A stretch of DNA of 64,000 nucleotides, from assembly GCF_023223645.1 (NCBI RefSeq), contig NZ_JALKBY010000008.1:62001-126000 (forward strand). Reading direction: 5' to 3'. The first letter of the stretch is position 1. Each line of letters begins with the position of its first letter. The DNA comes from Natroniella sulfidigena (GTDB lineage: Bacteria > Bacillota > Halanaerobiia > Halobacteroidales > Halobacteroidaceae). Positions 7,416 through 15,349 of this stretch are shown here, in pieces. The position numbers and the translations under genes were made by a program. Under the pieces are notes generated by a model. That model ran no database searches and had not been told where the DNA came from. It saw only the letters and a list, made by a program, of their open reading frames with translations.

Positions 7416-9035
7416 TTAACCTAAAGGTGGTTTTGGTGGCTTAGGCGGTTCTTCCGGTTCATCAATAATACACTTTGGAATAACCAACTTCTGACCTACT
7501 TCTAGCTTATCAGGATTGACAATATCATTAGCATCAACAATCGCAGCTACTGTCGATCTATAACGTTTAGCTATCTTATATAAGGTATCTCCAGGTTGAA
7601 CTACATACACAACTCGCGATGGTCTATCACAAACAGGATCATCAACAACTGGAGAAACAACCACTATGTCACTTACAATCGTAAGTTGTCTAAAGTCAGT
7701 TACCTTAGCGAATTTAACTAAGGTAGCAGTCATCTCTACCGTTCTCTGGTTTAGCTGAGTAGCTCTAACTCGCTTGAGTCTAACATCAATATAACTGGAC
7801 ATTCCAACTTCGGCTCCAGGTATCCCAACAAAATTAGTAAAGTCGAAGTCATCACTAAAGAAGTGAACAGGTTGATCCTCTATATCAGCTACATATAAGA
7901 CCTTACCTTGGATTGTTGCTTCAATAGCAACACCTCCATCCTCTACCTGACCCATTGGATCACGCAGCTGAGCATTGACCTCTAAAATCCGCTCTATATC
8001 TGGCTTACCATTAGGAACAATCAATTGCTCTGTCACTGTATCTACAACTGTATCTTCACCAATCACTTCTTCTACTCTAAGTAACTCCTCTTCTATTTCC
8101 ACTCGATCATCTAAAATATCTGTAATAACCTTAACCTGTTTTGGCTGAGTTACCTTAGTAAAGAACTCTACCAGTGCTTCTACTTCCACCACAGTACCTT
8201 CATTCCGTAATCTAAAATCAAATCTTTTCAAGAAAACATCAACAAAGGCTGACATATCGGGCTCAACCCCAGGTAGATCGATAACCTCAGAAAATTCAAT
8301 TATTCCTTCAGCAAAATGGACCGACTGATCTTCTTCTGTAGAGACATAGACAATACCACCCTCAAAAGTCCCATCAACAATAACCCCATCATCTGTTACA
8401 TCAACTTGAATTTCATCTACTAAATCGAGATCAACTTTTAAAACTCGCTCTACTGGTGGTTTCTCAGGAGGGACATCAAGTTCCCCTCTAACGATTACCT
8501 GTTCTAAATCTTCAGCGATTACACTTTCAATCCGTAACAATTCTCGCTCGATTAAGTCTTCTTTGATTCCTTTGACATCAGTAACAATAGTAATCTGACG
8601 AAGGTCCGTCACCTTAGCAAACTTTCTAATTACAACAGTAACCTCTACTGTTCGTTCATCGACAAAGTCATAAGTAGCTCTGATAATATTGACGTCACCA
8701 AAGGCATCCATTCCTTCTTCGGCTTCTGGGATGTCTATAAAGTTAGTAAATTCAAAAGTTCCTGTAAAGTAATGGACCGGTTGCTGAGGTTCTTCTTCAG
8801 GAGCATCTGCAACATAGATCACCCCTACATCGATTACCCCTTCTAAGACAGCTCCTCCATCTTCTGCTTCCGCTGTGACATTTCTAATTGAAGTATCAAC
8901 TTCTAAAACTCGCTCTATATTTGGTTTCTCGTCAACAGGGATCTCTACTTCCCTGGTAATTGACTCTCTGACTGTATCTTCGCCAATCACATAGTCTACT
9001 TTGACCGTTTCCTGCTTAAAATTAATTGCCATCAT
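7416..9035 (-). CDS. SPOCS (DUF3794) triple-repeat protein with LysM, SipL/SpoVID-like coat morphogenetic protein
   Basis: The protein has 539 residues. Three DUF3794/SPOCS repeats (about 1-155, 160-325 and 330-460) each contain a strand pattern such as ERVLEV...VEDGGVAIEATIQGKVLYVAD...PVHFF and end in TKVTQPKQ/AKVTDFRQ. A LysM domain (VVYVVQPGDTLYKIAKRY) and a proline-rich tail follow. In clostridia, SipL (SPOCS plus LysM) binds the coat ATPase SpoIVA and recruits coat to the forespore. This protein has the same domain types, so a role in anchoring material to the spore surface is a reasonable inference. A perfect sigma-K-type promoter match lies 42 bases upstream. ATG 9032 has slightly better spacing than 9035. 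Confidence 0.8.
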   Translation of the reverse strand: MMAINFKQETVKVDYVIGEDTVRESITREVEIPVDEKPNIERVLEVDTSIRNVTAEAEDGGAVLEGVIDVGVIYVADAPEEEPQQPVHYFTGTFEFTNFIDIPEAEEGMDAFGDVNIIRATYDFVDERTVEVTVVIRKFAKVTDLRQITIVTDVKGIKEDLIERELLRIESVIAEDLEQVIVRGELDVPPEKPPVERVLKVDLDLVDEIQVDVTDDGVIVDGTFEGGIVYVSTEEDQSVHFAEGIIEFSEVIDLPGVEPDMSAFVDVFLKRFDFRLRNEGTVVEVEALVEFFTKVTQPKQVKVITDILDDRVEIEEELLRVEEVIGEDTVVDTVTEQLIVPNGKPDIERILEVNAQLRDPMGQVEDGGVAIEATIQGKVLYVADIEDQPVHFFSDDFDFTNFVGIPGAEVGMSSYIDVRLKRVRATQLNQRTVEMTATLVKFAKVTDFRQLTIVSDIVVVSPVVDDPVCDRPSRVVYVVQPGDTLYKIAKRYRSTVAAIVDANDIVNPDKLEVGQKLVIPKCIIDEPEEPPKPPKPPLG

Positions 9036-9472
9036 CTTCCTCCTTTCTGTTAGCTAGCTAGTCTAGCTTTCATATATAATATATGCAACCAAATCCAAAA
9101 TGTGCACACTTTCTTTTTACAATTATTGGATAATCATTTCTTTAAACGTTGCATAAGTATAGATATATAAAGACTAGTCTAAGGTTAAGTCTTAGTTTAA
9201 GTAACCCATTTAACTAATCACCACCATACTTTATATTGATCAATAGCTTAACTTTTAAAGTTACGATTTTAAAGCATAAAACCTAAGTAGAACCCTAAAA
9301 CCAAAACAAACCTAATCTGTAGATATAGCGCTTTTGAGGGGCTCAAATTTTTAAGTTTGTGACCTTTAATTGTTAATTGTACTAACATGGGGATGTAGAG
9401 AAATTTAGTTATCTGTGAAACTTTGTGATAATAGACTTTAATTTAACTAATTATTAGAAAGGAGGAAGTTTG
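9036..9472. other. Divergent intergenic region of 437 bases
   Basis: It holds the sigma-K-like promoter of the SPOCS-LysM gene (9077-9103), a short AAGTCTTAGTTTAAG repeat near 9175-9200, and a TTAATTGTTAATTGTAC stretch near 9365-9385. I see no conserved reading frame and no clear promoter for the plus-strand gene at 9473. Confidence 0.5.
9077..9103 (-). promoter_or_regulatory. Sigma-K-like promoter of the SPOCS-LysM gene
   Basis: Read on the minus strand: AC, 16 bases, CATATATTA, an exact match to the fixed positions of the B. subtilis sigma-K consensus (AC-N16/17-CATANNNTA). The predicted transcript start is about 35 bases before the ATG. Confidence 0.6.
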
Positions 9473-9877
9473 ATGCCATCGAATTACCCTGATAATATCT
9501 TACCTTACCCTTTAGTCCAATATATTCCTTTAAGAGTACGAACCAGAGACTTCACTACAAACTGGGCCAACAATTATAACCAACGGTTATTTATTTTTGA
9601 CAATCAAAAGCAGGCCCAAGAAAGATTGGCTATGTATAATATAAGTTATCCTGATAACTTAAATCTTTCCAATCGACTACTTTTGTTATTTCTCAATGGC
9701 CAAGTCAAAGAAATATTTTACCGTGCCTACAACGCTCAAACAATTGTTGAAGTGATTGAAGGTAGTTATCACTTATTTACCATTCCTAAACAGTACTTTT
9801 ATAGGGACACTATCATCTTTAACCTCTTTTTAGCAGAGGGTACAAAGGTCTTAAGTGAAAGATATCAATTGAGCTAA
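9473..9877 (+). CDS. Conserved-looking hypothetical protein
   Basis: I do not recognise this protein of about 134 residues. It is tyrosine- and asparagine-rich, starting PSNYPDNILPYPLVQYIPL, with no signal peptide, no membrane segment and no cysteine. The sequence looks globular with alternating strands in the second half (LLLLFLNGQVKEIFYRAY). The start is ATG 9473, six bases after AAAGGAGGA; the upstream TTG is less likely. It is convergent with the next gene, and its stop codon lies inside a 15-bp hairpin shared with it. Its place between the SPOCS-LysM gene and gvpA suggests a spore-surface or gas-vesicle-related role, but only by position. Confidence 0.7.
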   Translation: MPSNYPDNILPYPLVQYIPLRVRTRDFTTNWANNYNQRLFIFDNQKQAQERLAMYNISYPDNLNLSNRLLLLFLNGQVKEIFYRAYNAQTIVEVIEGSYHLFTIPKQYFYRDTIIFNLFLAEGTKVLSERYQLS

Positions 9878-9894
9878 ATAGCTCAATTGATATC
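9861..9894. terminator. Bidirectional hairpin between two convergent genes
   Basis: A perfect 15-bp stem (GATATCAATTGAGCT / AGCTCAATTGATATC) with loop AAAT overlaps the stop of the plus gene and lies next to the stop of the minus gene. T-tracts are weak on both sides. Confidence 0.55.
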
Positions 9895-9899
9895 CAATC

Positions 9900-10289
9900 T
9901 TATCCTAAATAAATGCCAGGATTAGTATTGATCTCATCTCGACCTAATTCTTGATTTTCTAGTGTAATTACACCTTCTACTGTATCTTCAGTAAACTGTC
10001 CACTCTGAACCAATTTTTCAATATTAAATAAAGCAATAACCTCTTCCTGATCTTGGTTATCTACCTTTGAAGCAGGAACTCCTAATCCAGATACTGGAGC
10101 TCCTTTCTTAGAAACTCCAAAAAATTTTAGTTCATCCGCTTCTAAATCATAATTATCAATCTTGACCGATAAATAACCTGGTATTTGATCCTTCCTCATC
10201 TCAAATAAATAACCACATTCAATATCACTTTTCCTATTAAGATTTAAGTTTCTTTGAGCTACTGAATTACTCTTCTTTAAAGCCTTCAT
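9900..10289 (-). CDS. Hypothetical protein, 129 residues
   Basis: I do not recognise this protein. It opens with a basic, asparagine-rich stretch (KALKKSNSVAQRNLNLNRK) and continues as an acidic, beta-rich sequence (GYLSVKIDNYDLEADELKFFGV, then EEVIALFNIEKLVQSGQFTEDTVEGVI). There is no signal peptide and a single cysteine. The ATG has a good ribosome site (TTAAGGAGGACTAAA). It is transcribed away from gvpA and convergent with the 9473 gene. A coat- or vesicle-associated role is possible only from its neighbours. Confidence 0.7.
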   Translation of the reverse strand: MKALKKSNSVAQRNLNLNRKSDIECGYLFEMRKDQIPGYLSVKIDNYDLEADELKFFGVSKKGAPVSGLGVPASKVDNQDQEEVIALFNIEKLVQSGQFTEDTVEGVITLENQELGRDEINTNPGIYLG

Positions 10290-10638
10290 TTTAGTCCTCC
10301 TTAATTTATTTGTTCACCTTAAGTTATAATAATATTATTCTTTCAACTAAGGTAAAGTTAAACATTTATAGTGATTTTTTTAACTTTGTCGTATCAACCT
10401 CCTTCTTACTAGTCATTTTATGCAATTACCCAGGCTGATATAATTATAATCTTGAAAAATTTAAATCAAACTCATAAAAATTCAATCTCTACATATAATC
10501 TATTCTATTACTTAGTTTAAAGTTTTTTAGATTTTGCTCTAAAATTTTTTTGTATTTATTCACTAAACCTTTACTAAAACATAATATATACTAAAGATTA
10601 AAAAAATTAATAACTGATTAAAAGAAGGAGGGATAAAA
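10290..10638. other. Intergenic region of 349 bases upstream of gvpA
   Basis: This AT-rich spacer lies between the divergent 9900 gene and gvpA. It holds the sigma-K-like promoter of gvpA at 10562-10588. No open frame or other structure is evident. Confidence 0.5.
10562..10588 (+). promoter_or_regulatory. Sigma-K-like promoter of gvpA
   Basis: AC (10562-10563), 16 bases, CATAATATA (10580-10588): all fixed positions of the sigma-K consensus match. The predicted start is near 10595, about 44 bases before the gvpA ATG. No TTGACA/TATAAT pair with proper spacing is seen here. Confidence 0.6.
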
Positions 10639-10860
10639 ATGGCCATTCAAAAATCCACAGATACTGATAGTTTAGCAGAAGTAGTAGATAGAATTTTAGA
10701 TAAAGGTATCGTCATTGATGCTTTCGTTAAGGTAGCATTAGTAGGAATTGATTTATTATCCATTGAAGCTCGAGTAGTTATCGCTAGTGTTGAAACCTGG
10801 TTAACTTATGCTGAAGCAGTTTCATTAACTGCTAAGAAAAAAGCTTATTCTTCAAGCTAA
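10639..10860 (+). CDS. gvpA: Gas vesicle structural protein GvpA
   Basis: GvpA is the small hydrophobic protein whose polymer forms the gas-permeable vesicle wall. The 73 residues carry the near-invariant core [19 protein letters not shown] and [18 protein letters not shown], with a short basic tail ([10 protein letters not shown]). Length and sequence are fully typical of functional GvpA. The ATG follows AAGAAGGAGGG. It is unusual that gvpA stands alone on the plus strand, convergent with the operon of all other gvp genes, rather than at the head of that operon. It has its own sigma-K-like promoter and a shared palindromic terminator. Confidence 0.97.
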   Translation: MAIQKSTDTDSLAEVVDRILDKGIVIDAFVKVALVGIDLLSIEARVVIASVETWLTYAEAVSLTAKKKAYSSS

Positions 10861-10864
10861 ATTA

Positions 10865-10902
10865 AAATAGAAAGGAGCGGAATATTCCGCTCCTTTCTAT
10901 TT
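10865..10902. terminator. Bidirectional terminator palindrome between gvpA and the gvp operon
   Basis: A perfect palindrome of 38 bases is centred on GGAATATTCC, with outer arms AAATAGAAAGGAGC / GCTCCTTTCTATTT. It follows the gvpA stop by four bases and overlaps the stop of the last operon gene, so it should end both transcripts. The arms also contain the ribosome-site-like AAAGGAG. Confidence 0.8.
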
Positions 10903-11689
10903 ATTCTTCTTGATCAAAATCAGGGCAGTAATCATAAGCGGGCCAAGGCCCTGTAAATTCAACATGGATATTTCTATCTAGTGTCTCATTAATCTCCTTT
11001 GTATAAGCACCCAACCTCTCTTTTTGTTCAGCCTCAACTAATAAAGAAAAGTTTAAAAGCATCTCCTCTTGATGCCCGGTTATCTCTTGAGCTAATTTTT
11101 GATTCAACTTATGCTCAATTGAGAGCTCATCTAATTGGTTATAAATACTTTCAATCAATTGATGTAACTCTTCCTCAGCCTTTTGTTGTAACCGCCCCTT
11201 CATCATCTTTCTTTTAAAATAATTTGCCCCCGGGGAAGAATCATTACTGGTTAGACTTCCCTTGCGTTCTACATAATCAGCAACAAATGCTTTTTTATCA
11301 CAATACAGCTTCCAAGACCACTCTTCCTTGCCTTCCAAATAGTCCAATGAACTGAGCAATTGTTCCTGATAAGACTTTAAAAATTTCGTTATATCCTCCT
11401 GCTTATGAAAGATGGTTAAGAATCTGAATGGTATTATCTGAGCACTTTCCATCACCTTAAGCAAGATATCCATATGAGATTTCGCTTTATCCTTTACCCA
11501 ATCTAGATCTTCTACCCTTTGCTGTATCTTTTCTTCACTATATTTTTCTAAAGAGATTGGACTAATAATTGCGTTTAATCCTTCATGTCTAACTCCAGTC
11601 AATCGATAATCAGAATCAATCCCCTTGATTTCAGATTGATCTGCAATATTTTCTGATGTGATACAGTAAAGATAATACCCTAACTCCAA
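10901..11689 (-). CDS. Gas vesicle protein, GvpF/GvpL family (third paralogue)
   Basis: This 262-residue protein of the GvpF/L family comprises minor vesicle proteins thought to nucleate or chaperone GvpA assembly. The family start YYLYCITSE, the central IIPFRFLTIFHKQEDI segment and the C-terminal hallmark FTGPWPAYDY (about residues 243-252) are visible. It is the most divergent of the three paralogues in the operon and the longest, with an acidic PDFDQEE tail. It is the last gene of the operon, 13 bases after gvpJ. Two other family members (13511 and 12411) fill the gvpF and gvpL positions, so this one is extra and may have a specialised partner. Confidence 0.9.
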   Translation of the reverse strand: MELGYYLYCITSENIADQSEIKGIDSDYRLTGVRHEGLNAIISPISLEKYSEEKIQQRVEDLDWVKDKAKSHMDILLKVMESAQIIPFRFLTIFHKQEDITKFLKSYQEQLLSSLDYLEGKEEWSWKLYCDKKAFVADYVERKGSLTSNDSSPGANYFKRKMMKGRLQQKAEEELHQLIESIYNQLDELSIEHKLNQKLAQEITGHQEEMLLNFSLLVEAEQKERLGAYTKEINETLDRNIHVEFTGPWPAYDYCPDFDQEE

Positions 11690-11702
11690 TTAGCTCCCCT
11701 CC

Positions 11703-12047
11703 TTACTCCTTTAATAATTTTTTGTTTATTCCTTCTAATCGCTCCAATCTTTCAAGAATCTCATCTGTCTCTATCTTAGCTTGCTTATTAGTCTCAATAT
11801 CTTTGGCTTCTTCTTTCTCAGCAGCTAAAGATGATAACATTGGATCATGCCTCCACCAGTCAATCCCCATCTCCATTGCCCGCTCAACCGAAGCAACGAC
11901 CAATCTAACTTTGATTGTAAGTAGCTCTACCTCTACTAAGGAAATACTTATATCACCAGCAATCACTACCCCCTTATCCAACACCCGCTCTAAGATCTCC
12001 CCTAAAGATGCTCCTGTCGTAGAATGAGAAATATGATCATAAGCCAT
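11703..12047 (-). CDS. gvpJ: Gas vesicle protein GvpJ
   Basis: The 114 residues contain a GvpA-like core (residues 13-65: SLGEILERVLDKGVVIAGD, then VRLVVASVERAMEMGIDWW) extended by a charged helical tail ending ERLERLEGINKKLLKE. The W-W-R and long tail distinguish GvpJ from GvpA. GvpJ is a minor wall or tip protein required for vesicle formation. It lies 17 bases after gvpK with its own ribosome site (GAGAGGAGGATAAATT), as in the K-J order of Bacillus megaterium. Confidence 0.92.
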   Translation of the reverse strand: MAYDHISHSTTGASLGEILERVLDKGVVIAGDISISLVEVELLTIKVRLVVASVERAMEMGIDWWRHDPMLSSLAAEKEEAKDIETNKQAKIETDEILERLERLEGINKKLLKE

Positions 12048-12064
12048 AATTTATCCTCCTCTCC

Positions 12065-12391
12065 TTACATTAATTTACCTAAAGGGCCTAAGTCAAGATT
12101 GAGATCTTCATCCTCTAATTCAAATACCTCCTGCAACTCCTCCATCTTCTCTTCTAGCCTCATAAAGGTTAGTCCCAATCTCTCTATCTCTTCATCACTC
12201 AAAGAACCACCCTCAATTCTATTGATAGCCTGCTTTTCCAGTAATCTTCTCAATAATTCGATGATAGCTAAAACAAGTTTAGCCAACCCATGTTCTACCT
12301 GCTCAGGGTTAGCTCTAATATTTCTAGGCTTATTCTTTACTCTTTCTTGCTCTTGCTCAATCTCTCTTTTTATTTCATCTAACTCCTCCAC
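12065..12391 (-). CDS. gvpK: Gas vesicle protein GvpK
   Basis: This 108-residue GvpK has the family core NPEQVEHGLAKLVLAIIELLRRLLEKQAINRIEGGSLSDEE (not all shown here as motif) and the diagnostic C-terminus LNLDLGPLGKL. GvpK is essential in vesicle formation but has no defined biochemical activity. The start appears to be GTG at 12391; no ATG is available upstream. Gap to gvpL is 19 bases. Coiled-coil-like charge runs occupy both ends. Confidence 0.92.
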   Translation of the reverse strand: MEELDEIKREIEQEQERVKNKPRNIRANPEQVEHGLAKLVLAIIELLRRLLEKQAINRIEGGSLSDEEIERLGLTFMRLEEKMEELQEVFELEDEDLNLDLGPLGKLM

Positions 12392-12410
12392 CTTTTCGAT
12401 CCCACCTTCC

Positions 12411-13088
12411 TTAAAACTCTACAAAACTATAAGGGGGCCAAGGACCAGAAGATTGATAAATCAGCCTCTCTTCCTCTAAATTTAAATCTGCTAACTGCTC
12501 TTGAATTGATCCCACTTCTCTTTTATTGATTAAGTAAGCTCCATCAAAGATCAATCGCTTCCCAGTTGAAATTTCAAATTCAACTTGATAACTCTCTTCC
12601 TCTAATAACTTAATTATAGGGACCAACTTAGCTTCAACCAACTCCTTGCGCTCCTCACTCTCCTGATGTTTCTGATATAGCTTCATCATATATTCCTTCC
12701 CACTCGAACTACAACTCCTTCGTGGCTTAGCAGAACCTACTAGCTTTTCATCCATCGTAAAGATCTTTAAGCCCATCTCAAATTTTCCCTGATACTCCTG
12801 TAATAACTCTGTGATCTCTTGGTCGTTGGCCCTGATAAATTGATCGATCTTCTCCTTACTCTTAACAACCGTTCCAAAGCTGAATGGTAAGAGAGTAACC
12901 CCTTCCATCAGCTCCTTTAATGCTTGGTCATACTGTTGTAAGTTATTTAAGTCCAAGCTATAATCCTTACCAGTTACCTCTTTATAAAGCAGATAACACC
13001 CATCATAATCAAAGTAATCAAATGACTCTACTGCTCGTTTAGTCAAATTATCGATTATTCCATATAAAAAAATAAAGTTAGAGGTCAT
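12411..13088 (-). CDS. gvpL: Gas vesicle protein GvpL (GvpF/L family)
   Basis: The protein has 225 residues and the GvpF/L layout: N-terminal FIFLYGIIDN, central TLLPFSFGTVVKSKEKIDQFI, and the C-terminal hallmark GPWPPYSF. I start it at ATG 13088, five bases after AAAGGGGTGG; a GTG three codons upstream is possible but sits in that ribosome site. The start overlaps the end of the GvpS-like gene by 11 bases, implying translational coupling. A serine/cysteine-rich loop (RRSCSSSGKEY) in the middle is unusual for the family. Confidence 0.9.
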   Translation of the reverse strand: MTSNFIFLYGIIDNLTKRAVESFDYFDYDGCYLLYKEVTGKDYSLDLNNLQQYDQALKELMEGVTLLPFSFGTVVKSKEKIDQFIRANDQEITELLQEYQGKFEMGLKIFTMDEKLVGSAKPRRSCSSSGKEYMMKLYQKHQESEERKELVEAKLVPIIKLLEEESYQVEFEISTGKRLIFDGAYLINKREVGSIQEQLADLNLEEERLIYQSSGPWPPYSFVEF

Positions 13089-13275
13089 CTTGACCACCCC
13101 TTTGTAATCCTTCTAGATTCTCCACAGAGGTAATTAATACTCTTAAGCCTACATATAATAAATCAATATCAGCCACAGTTAAGACCAGATCACCAGATAA
13201 TACAATCCCTTTATTCAATAAGCGATCTAATAAATCGAGCAAAGTAACTTCCTGTTGTAAGTCAAGTTCACTCAT
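13078..13275 (-). CDS. gvpS: GvpA-family minor protein (GvpS-like)
   Basis: These 65 residues of the GvpA/J/M/S family read TLLDLLDRLLNKGIVLSGDLVLTVADIDLLYVGLRVLITSVENL. The GvpA fold is kept, but the [12 protein letters not shown] signature is altered to VGLRVLITSVEN and an acidic amphipathic N-terminus is present, as in GvpS/GvpM. The position between gvpG and gvpL corresponds to gvpS in the B. megaterium cluster (where the order is G-L-S). It overlaps both neighbours by 8-11 bases. Confidence 0.88.
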   Translation of the reverse strand: MSELDLQQEVTLLDLLDRLLNKGIVLSGDLVLTVADIDLLYVGLRVLITSVENLEGLQRGGQDDL

Positions 13276-13507
13276 CTTCTCTTACCCCTTCATCTTCTAA
13301 TTCTTTTCTATATCTTCTTGCCTCAGCAAGCCTCTCAATTAGCTCTTCTTCTCGCTCTTCATATTCTGCTTCACTTATCTCTCCTCGATCATACTTAAGG
13401 CTTATCCTCAATAACTTTTCTTTAATCTTATCTTCATTATAATATTCATCTACAGCCTGATCATAGACTAGTTTGACCACTTTAATTACACTGTTCAATC
13501 CAAACAC
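13268..13507 (-). CDS. gvpG: Gas vesicle protein GvpG
   Basis: This 79-residue, highly charged, helical protein matches the GvpG pattern: a hydrophobic start (FGLNSVIKVVKLVYDQAV) followed by a helix with KYDRGEISEAEYEEREEELIERL. GvpG is a minor protein that interacts with other accessory Gvp proteins. It lies three bases after gvpF, as in other clusters (F-G pair), and overlaps the GvpS-like gene. Confidence 0.9.
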   Translation of the reverse strand: MFGLNSVIKVVKLVYDQAVDEYYNEDKIKEKLLRISLKYDRGEISEAEYEEREEELIERLAEARRYRKELEDEGVREDE

Positions 13508-13510
13508 TAT

Positions 13511-14215
13511 CTAGACCTCAAACTCTTCTGTTATAAAATTATAAGGGGGCCAAGGCCCAGTATATTTAAAGTCAAGTTTATCTTGGTACTTATTAAAGAT
13601 CTCATCTACAAGCTGATCAAAGTTATCCTCTTCCTCTTTAGCTACCAAAAAGACTGCATTAAGAACCATCTTAGGATCGTAAGGATCCTTTTGGCTACTC
13701 TCAACAGCAATGCTAGCTAATTTATCATAAATCTCTTGATTATAATAATCTCTAAAGGCTTCAGCTCTATCCATCACTAACTTACCAACCTCAGCTATCT
13801 CCATCTGACTAGGGTTTTCTCTCTTTTGCAACTCTTTTTTTCGCTCAGCAATCTCTTGATCCTCCACCTCTTCTGTAAAGGCTTGATCCTTCCAAAAGAT
13901 CTTAAGTCCTAACTCCATCTTATCTGCAAACTTCTCTAATAACTGAACCAACCGCTCATAATTAATCTCTAAAAACCGCTCTATCTTCTCCTGATCATCA
14001 CTCAAATGACCAAAGCTCATTGGAATCAAAGCAGTTTCTTCCATAATTCGATTGATCGTCTCTTCATGCTCAATCACATTATCACGAGTAGGTAATATCT
14101 CATCCTCCACAACCTCTGAGGTTACCATCGCTATATCCTGATATTTAATTAACTCTAAATCTTCAGCAGTCAGTTCATTATTATCCTTAATTACACAAAA
14201 ACAATATCTATTCAT
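13511..14215 (-). CDS. gvpF: Gas vesicle protein GvpF
   Basis: GvpF is the accessory protein that contacts GvpA monomers and keeps them from aggregating before assembly. The protein has 234 residues when started at ATG 14215 (NRYCFCVIKDN), which has GAGGAGGC upstream. Family marks are ALIPMSFGHLSDDQEKIERFL in the centre and YTGPWPPYNF at the C-terminus. It precedes gvpG, the usual F-G order. The start overlaps the preceding 73-residue gene by eight bases. Confidence 0.92.
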   Translation of the reverse strand: MNRYCFCVIKDNNELTAEDLELIKYQDIAMVTSEVVEDEILPTRDNVIEHEETINRIMEETALIPMSFGHLSDDQEKIERFLEINYERLVQLLEKFADKMELGLKIFWKDQAFTEEVEDQEIAERKKELQKRENPSQMEIAEVGKLVMDRAEAFRDYYNQEIYDKLASIAVESSQKDPYDPKMVLNAVFLVAKEEEDNFDQLVDEIFNKYQDKLDFKYTGPWPPYNFITEEFEV

Positions 14216-14429
14216 CGCTTTCAGCCTCCTCGCCATCATCTTGCTCAGCCAAAATACCAACCTTAAGTCCAAATCCATAAGAAATAGTTTCACTGGTTAC
14301 TTCTTGTTTATATTCTCTCATCTGCTCATCATTCTCTTCCATCTCCGTTAAGATATTACCTAACGAAACTAAGGTTGACAATAAATTAGAAGTCTCTTCT
14401 TTTTCGCTATCACTATTAAGTCTATTCAT
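14208..14429 (-). CDS. Small acidic protein in the gas vesicle operon, unknown family
   Basis: The 73 residues are acidic and mostly helical in the first half (LLSTLVSLGNILTEMEEND), with a distinctive SETISYGFGLKVGIL strand motif before an acidic tail. I do not recognise it as a named Gvp protein, though its place between gvpN and gvpF, its good ribosome site (AAAGGAGGGAGCTG) and its overlap with gvpF make it a real gene. It could be a small adaptor or a very divergent GvpT/Q/H-type protein. Confidence 0.75.
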   Translation of the reverse strand: MNRLNSDSEKEETSNLLSTLVSLGNILTEMEENDEQMREYKQEVTSETISYGFGLKVGILAEQDDGEEAESDE

Positions 14430-14442
14430 CAGCTCCCTCCTT

Positions 14443-15348
14443 TCATAACTTATTAAATAATTTTTTGAGCAATTTTTTTGCCTCTTCTGTCTCTTGATTA
14501 CTAATCCTTAAATTAGAACTTTCAGATAGTAATACATCTGTAAATATCTTCTTCACTAACTCCTTATCTTTAGCAAAACTAACATTATTCTCTTCTAATA
14601 TCTGAGCAACCATAATACTTGATCTAATAGTCGGGTTAAACTTTTCAGTCGTTTTATTTCTGAAATACCTAACTATCTTTGCTATATACTCAGCCAATTC
14701 AGTCGAAATCCCTGTATTCTTCTTAATAATCTCAATCTCAGTTTCAAAATCAGGAAAGCCCAACTCCATAGTAATCATCCTACTCTTTAAGGCATCTTGG
14801 GCCTTATAAACACCAGAGTATTCATCAGGATTACTGGTAAATATCACTCTAAAATTTGGATTGACCTTGACCGAATTTACGCTATCCTCATTTAAGGGCA
14901 GCTCAACTACTCCCTCCTCTAAGATCGATAATAAAATATTGTTAGTTTCAGCTCTCGAACGAGTAAATTCATCATAAATCAAAGTTAAACCCCGCTCACA
15001 AGCATCCAGTAATTTCCCATCAACCCAATTTTCACTATACTTTTCTTTCCGCTTAGTTACTGAGTGGATAAAATTATCATGGACTACTTCTCTATTCAAA
15101 CCAAAATAACCACCGAGCAAATCCTTTCGATCAAACTCTTCATTCCCGAAGATGATTTGGAATGGTTGATCCAATAAATTTGCCAAATACAGAGCAAGAG
15201 TCGTCTTTCCTGTTCCAGCTGGCCCTCTAAAGTGAACTGGATAGCCTGCTTTTAAATACATTAATGACCTATCTGTTAGATCGTGAATGTAGTCTGTCTC
15301 TACAAACCCCTGTTCAGCCTTTATCCCTTGCTCTCCATCTAATTTCAT
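14443..15348 (-). CDS. gvpN: Gas vesicle AAA+ ATPase GvpN
   Basis: GvpN is a MoxR-type AAA+ ATPase that promotes growth of vesicles to full width. In these 301 residues Walker A is GPAGTGKTT (42-50), Walker B is LTLIYDEFTR near 125-134, and sensor-like FRVIFTSNPDEY lies near 170. The length is typical. It follows gvpO by one base and begins the gvp-F-G block after a small unknown gene. Mechanism in spores is unknown; the presence of a full ATPase argues that the cluster is functional. Confidence 0.94.
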   Translation of the reverse strand: MKLDGEQGIKAEQGFVETDYIHDLTDRSLMYLKAGYPVHFRGPAGTGKTTLALYLANLLDQPFQIIFGNEEFDRKDLLGGYFGLNREVVHDNFIHSVTKRKEKYSENWVDGKLLDACERGLTLIYDEFTRSRAETNNILLSILEEGVVELPLNEDSVNSVKVNPNFRVIFTSNPDEYSGVYKAQDALKSRMITMELGFPDFETEIEIIKKNTGISTELAEYIAKIVRYFRNKTTEKFNPTIRSSIMVAQILEENNVSFAKDKELVKKIFTDVLLSESSNLRISNQETEEAKKLLKKLFNKL

Positions 15349-15349
15349 A

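Noticed and set aside
12024-12479. 151-codon plus-strand frame, serine/leucine-rich
   Set aside because: It is the antisense of gvpK and gvpL; the composition is that of a shadow frame.
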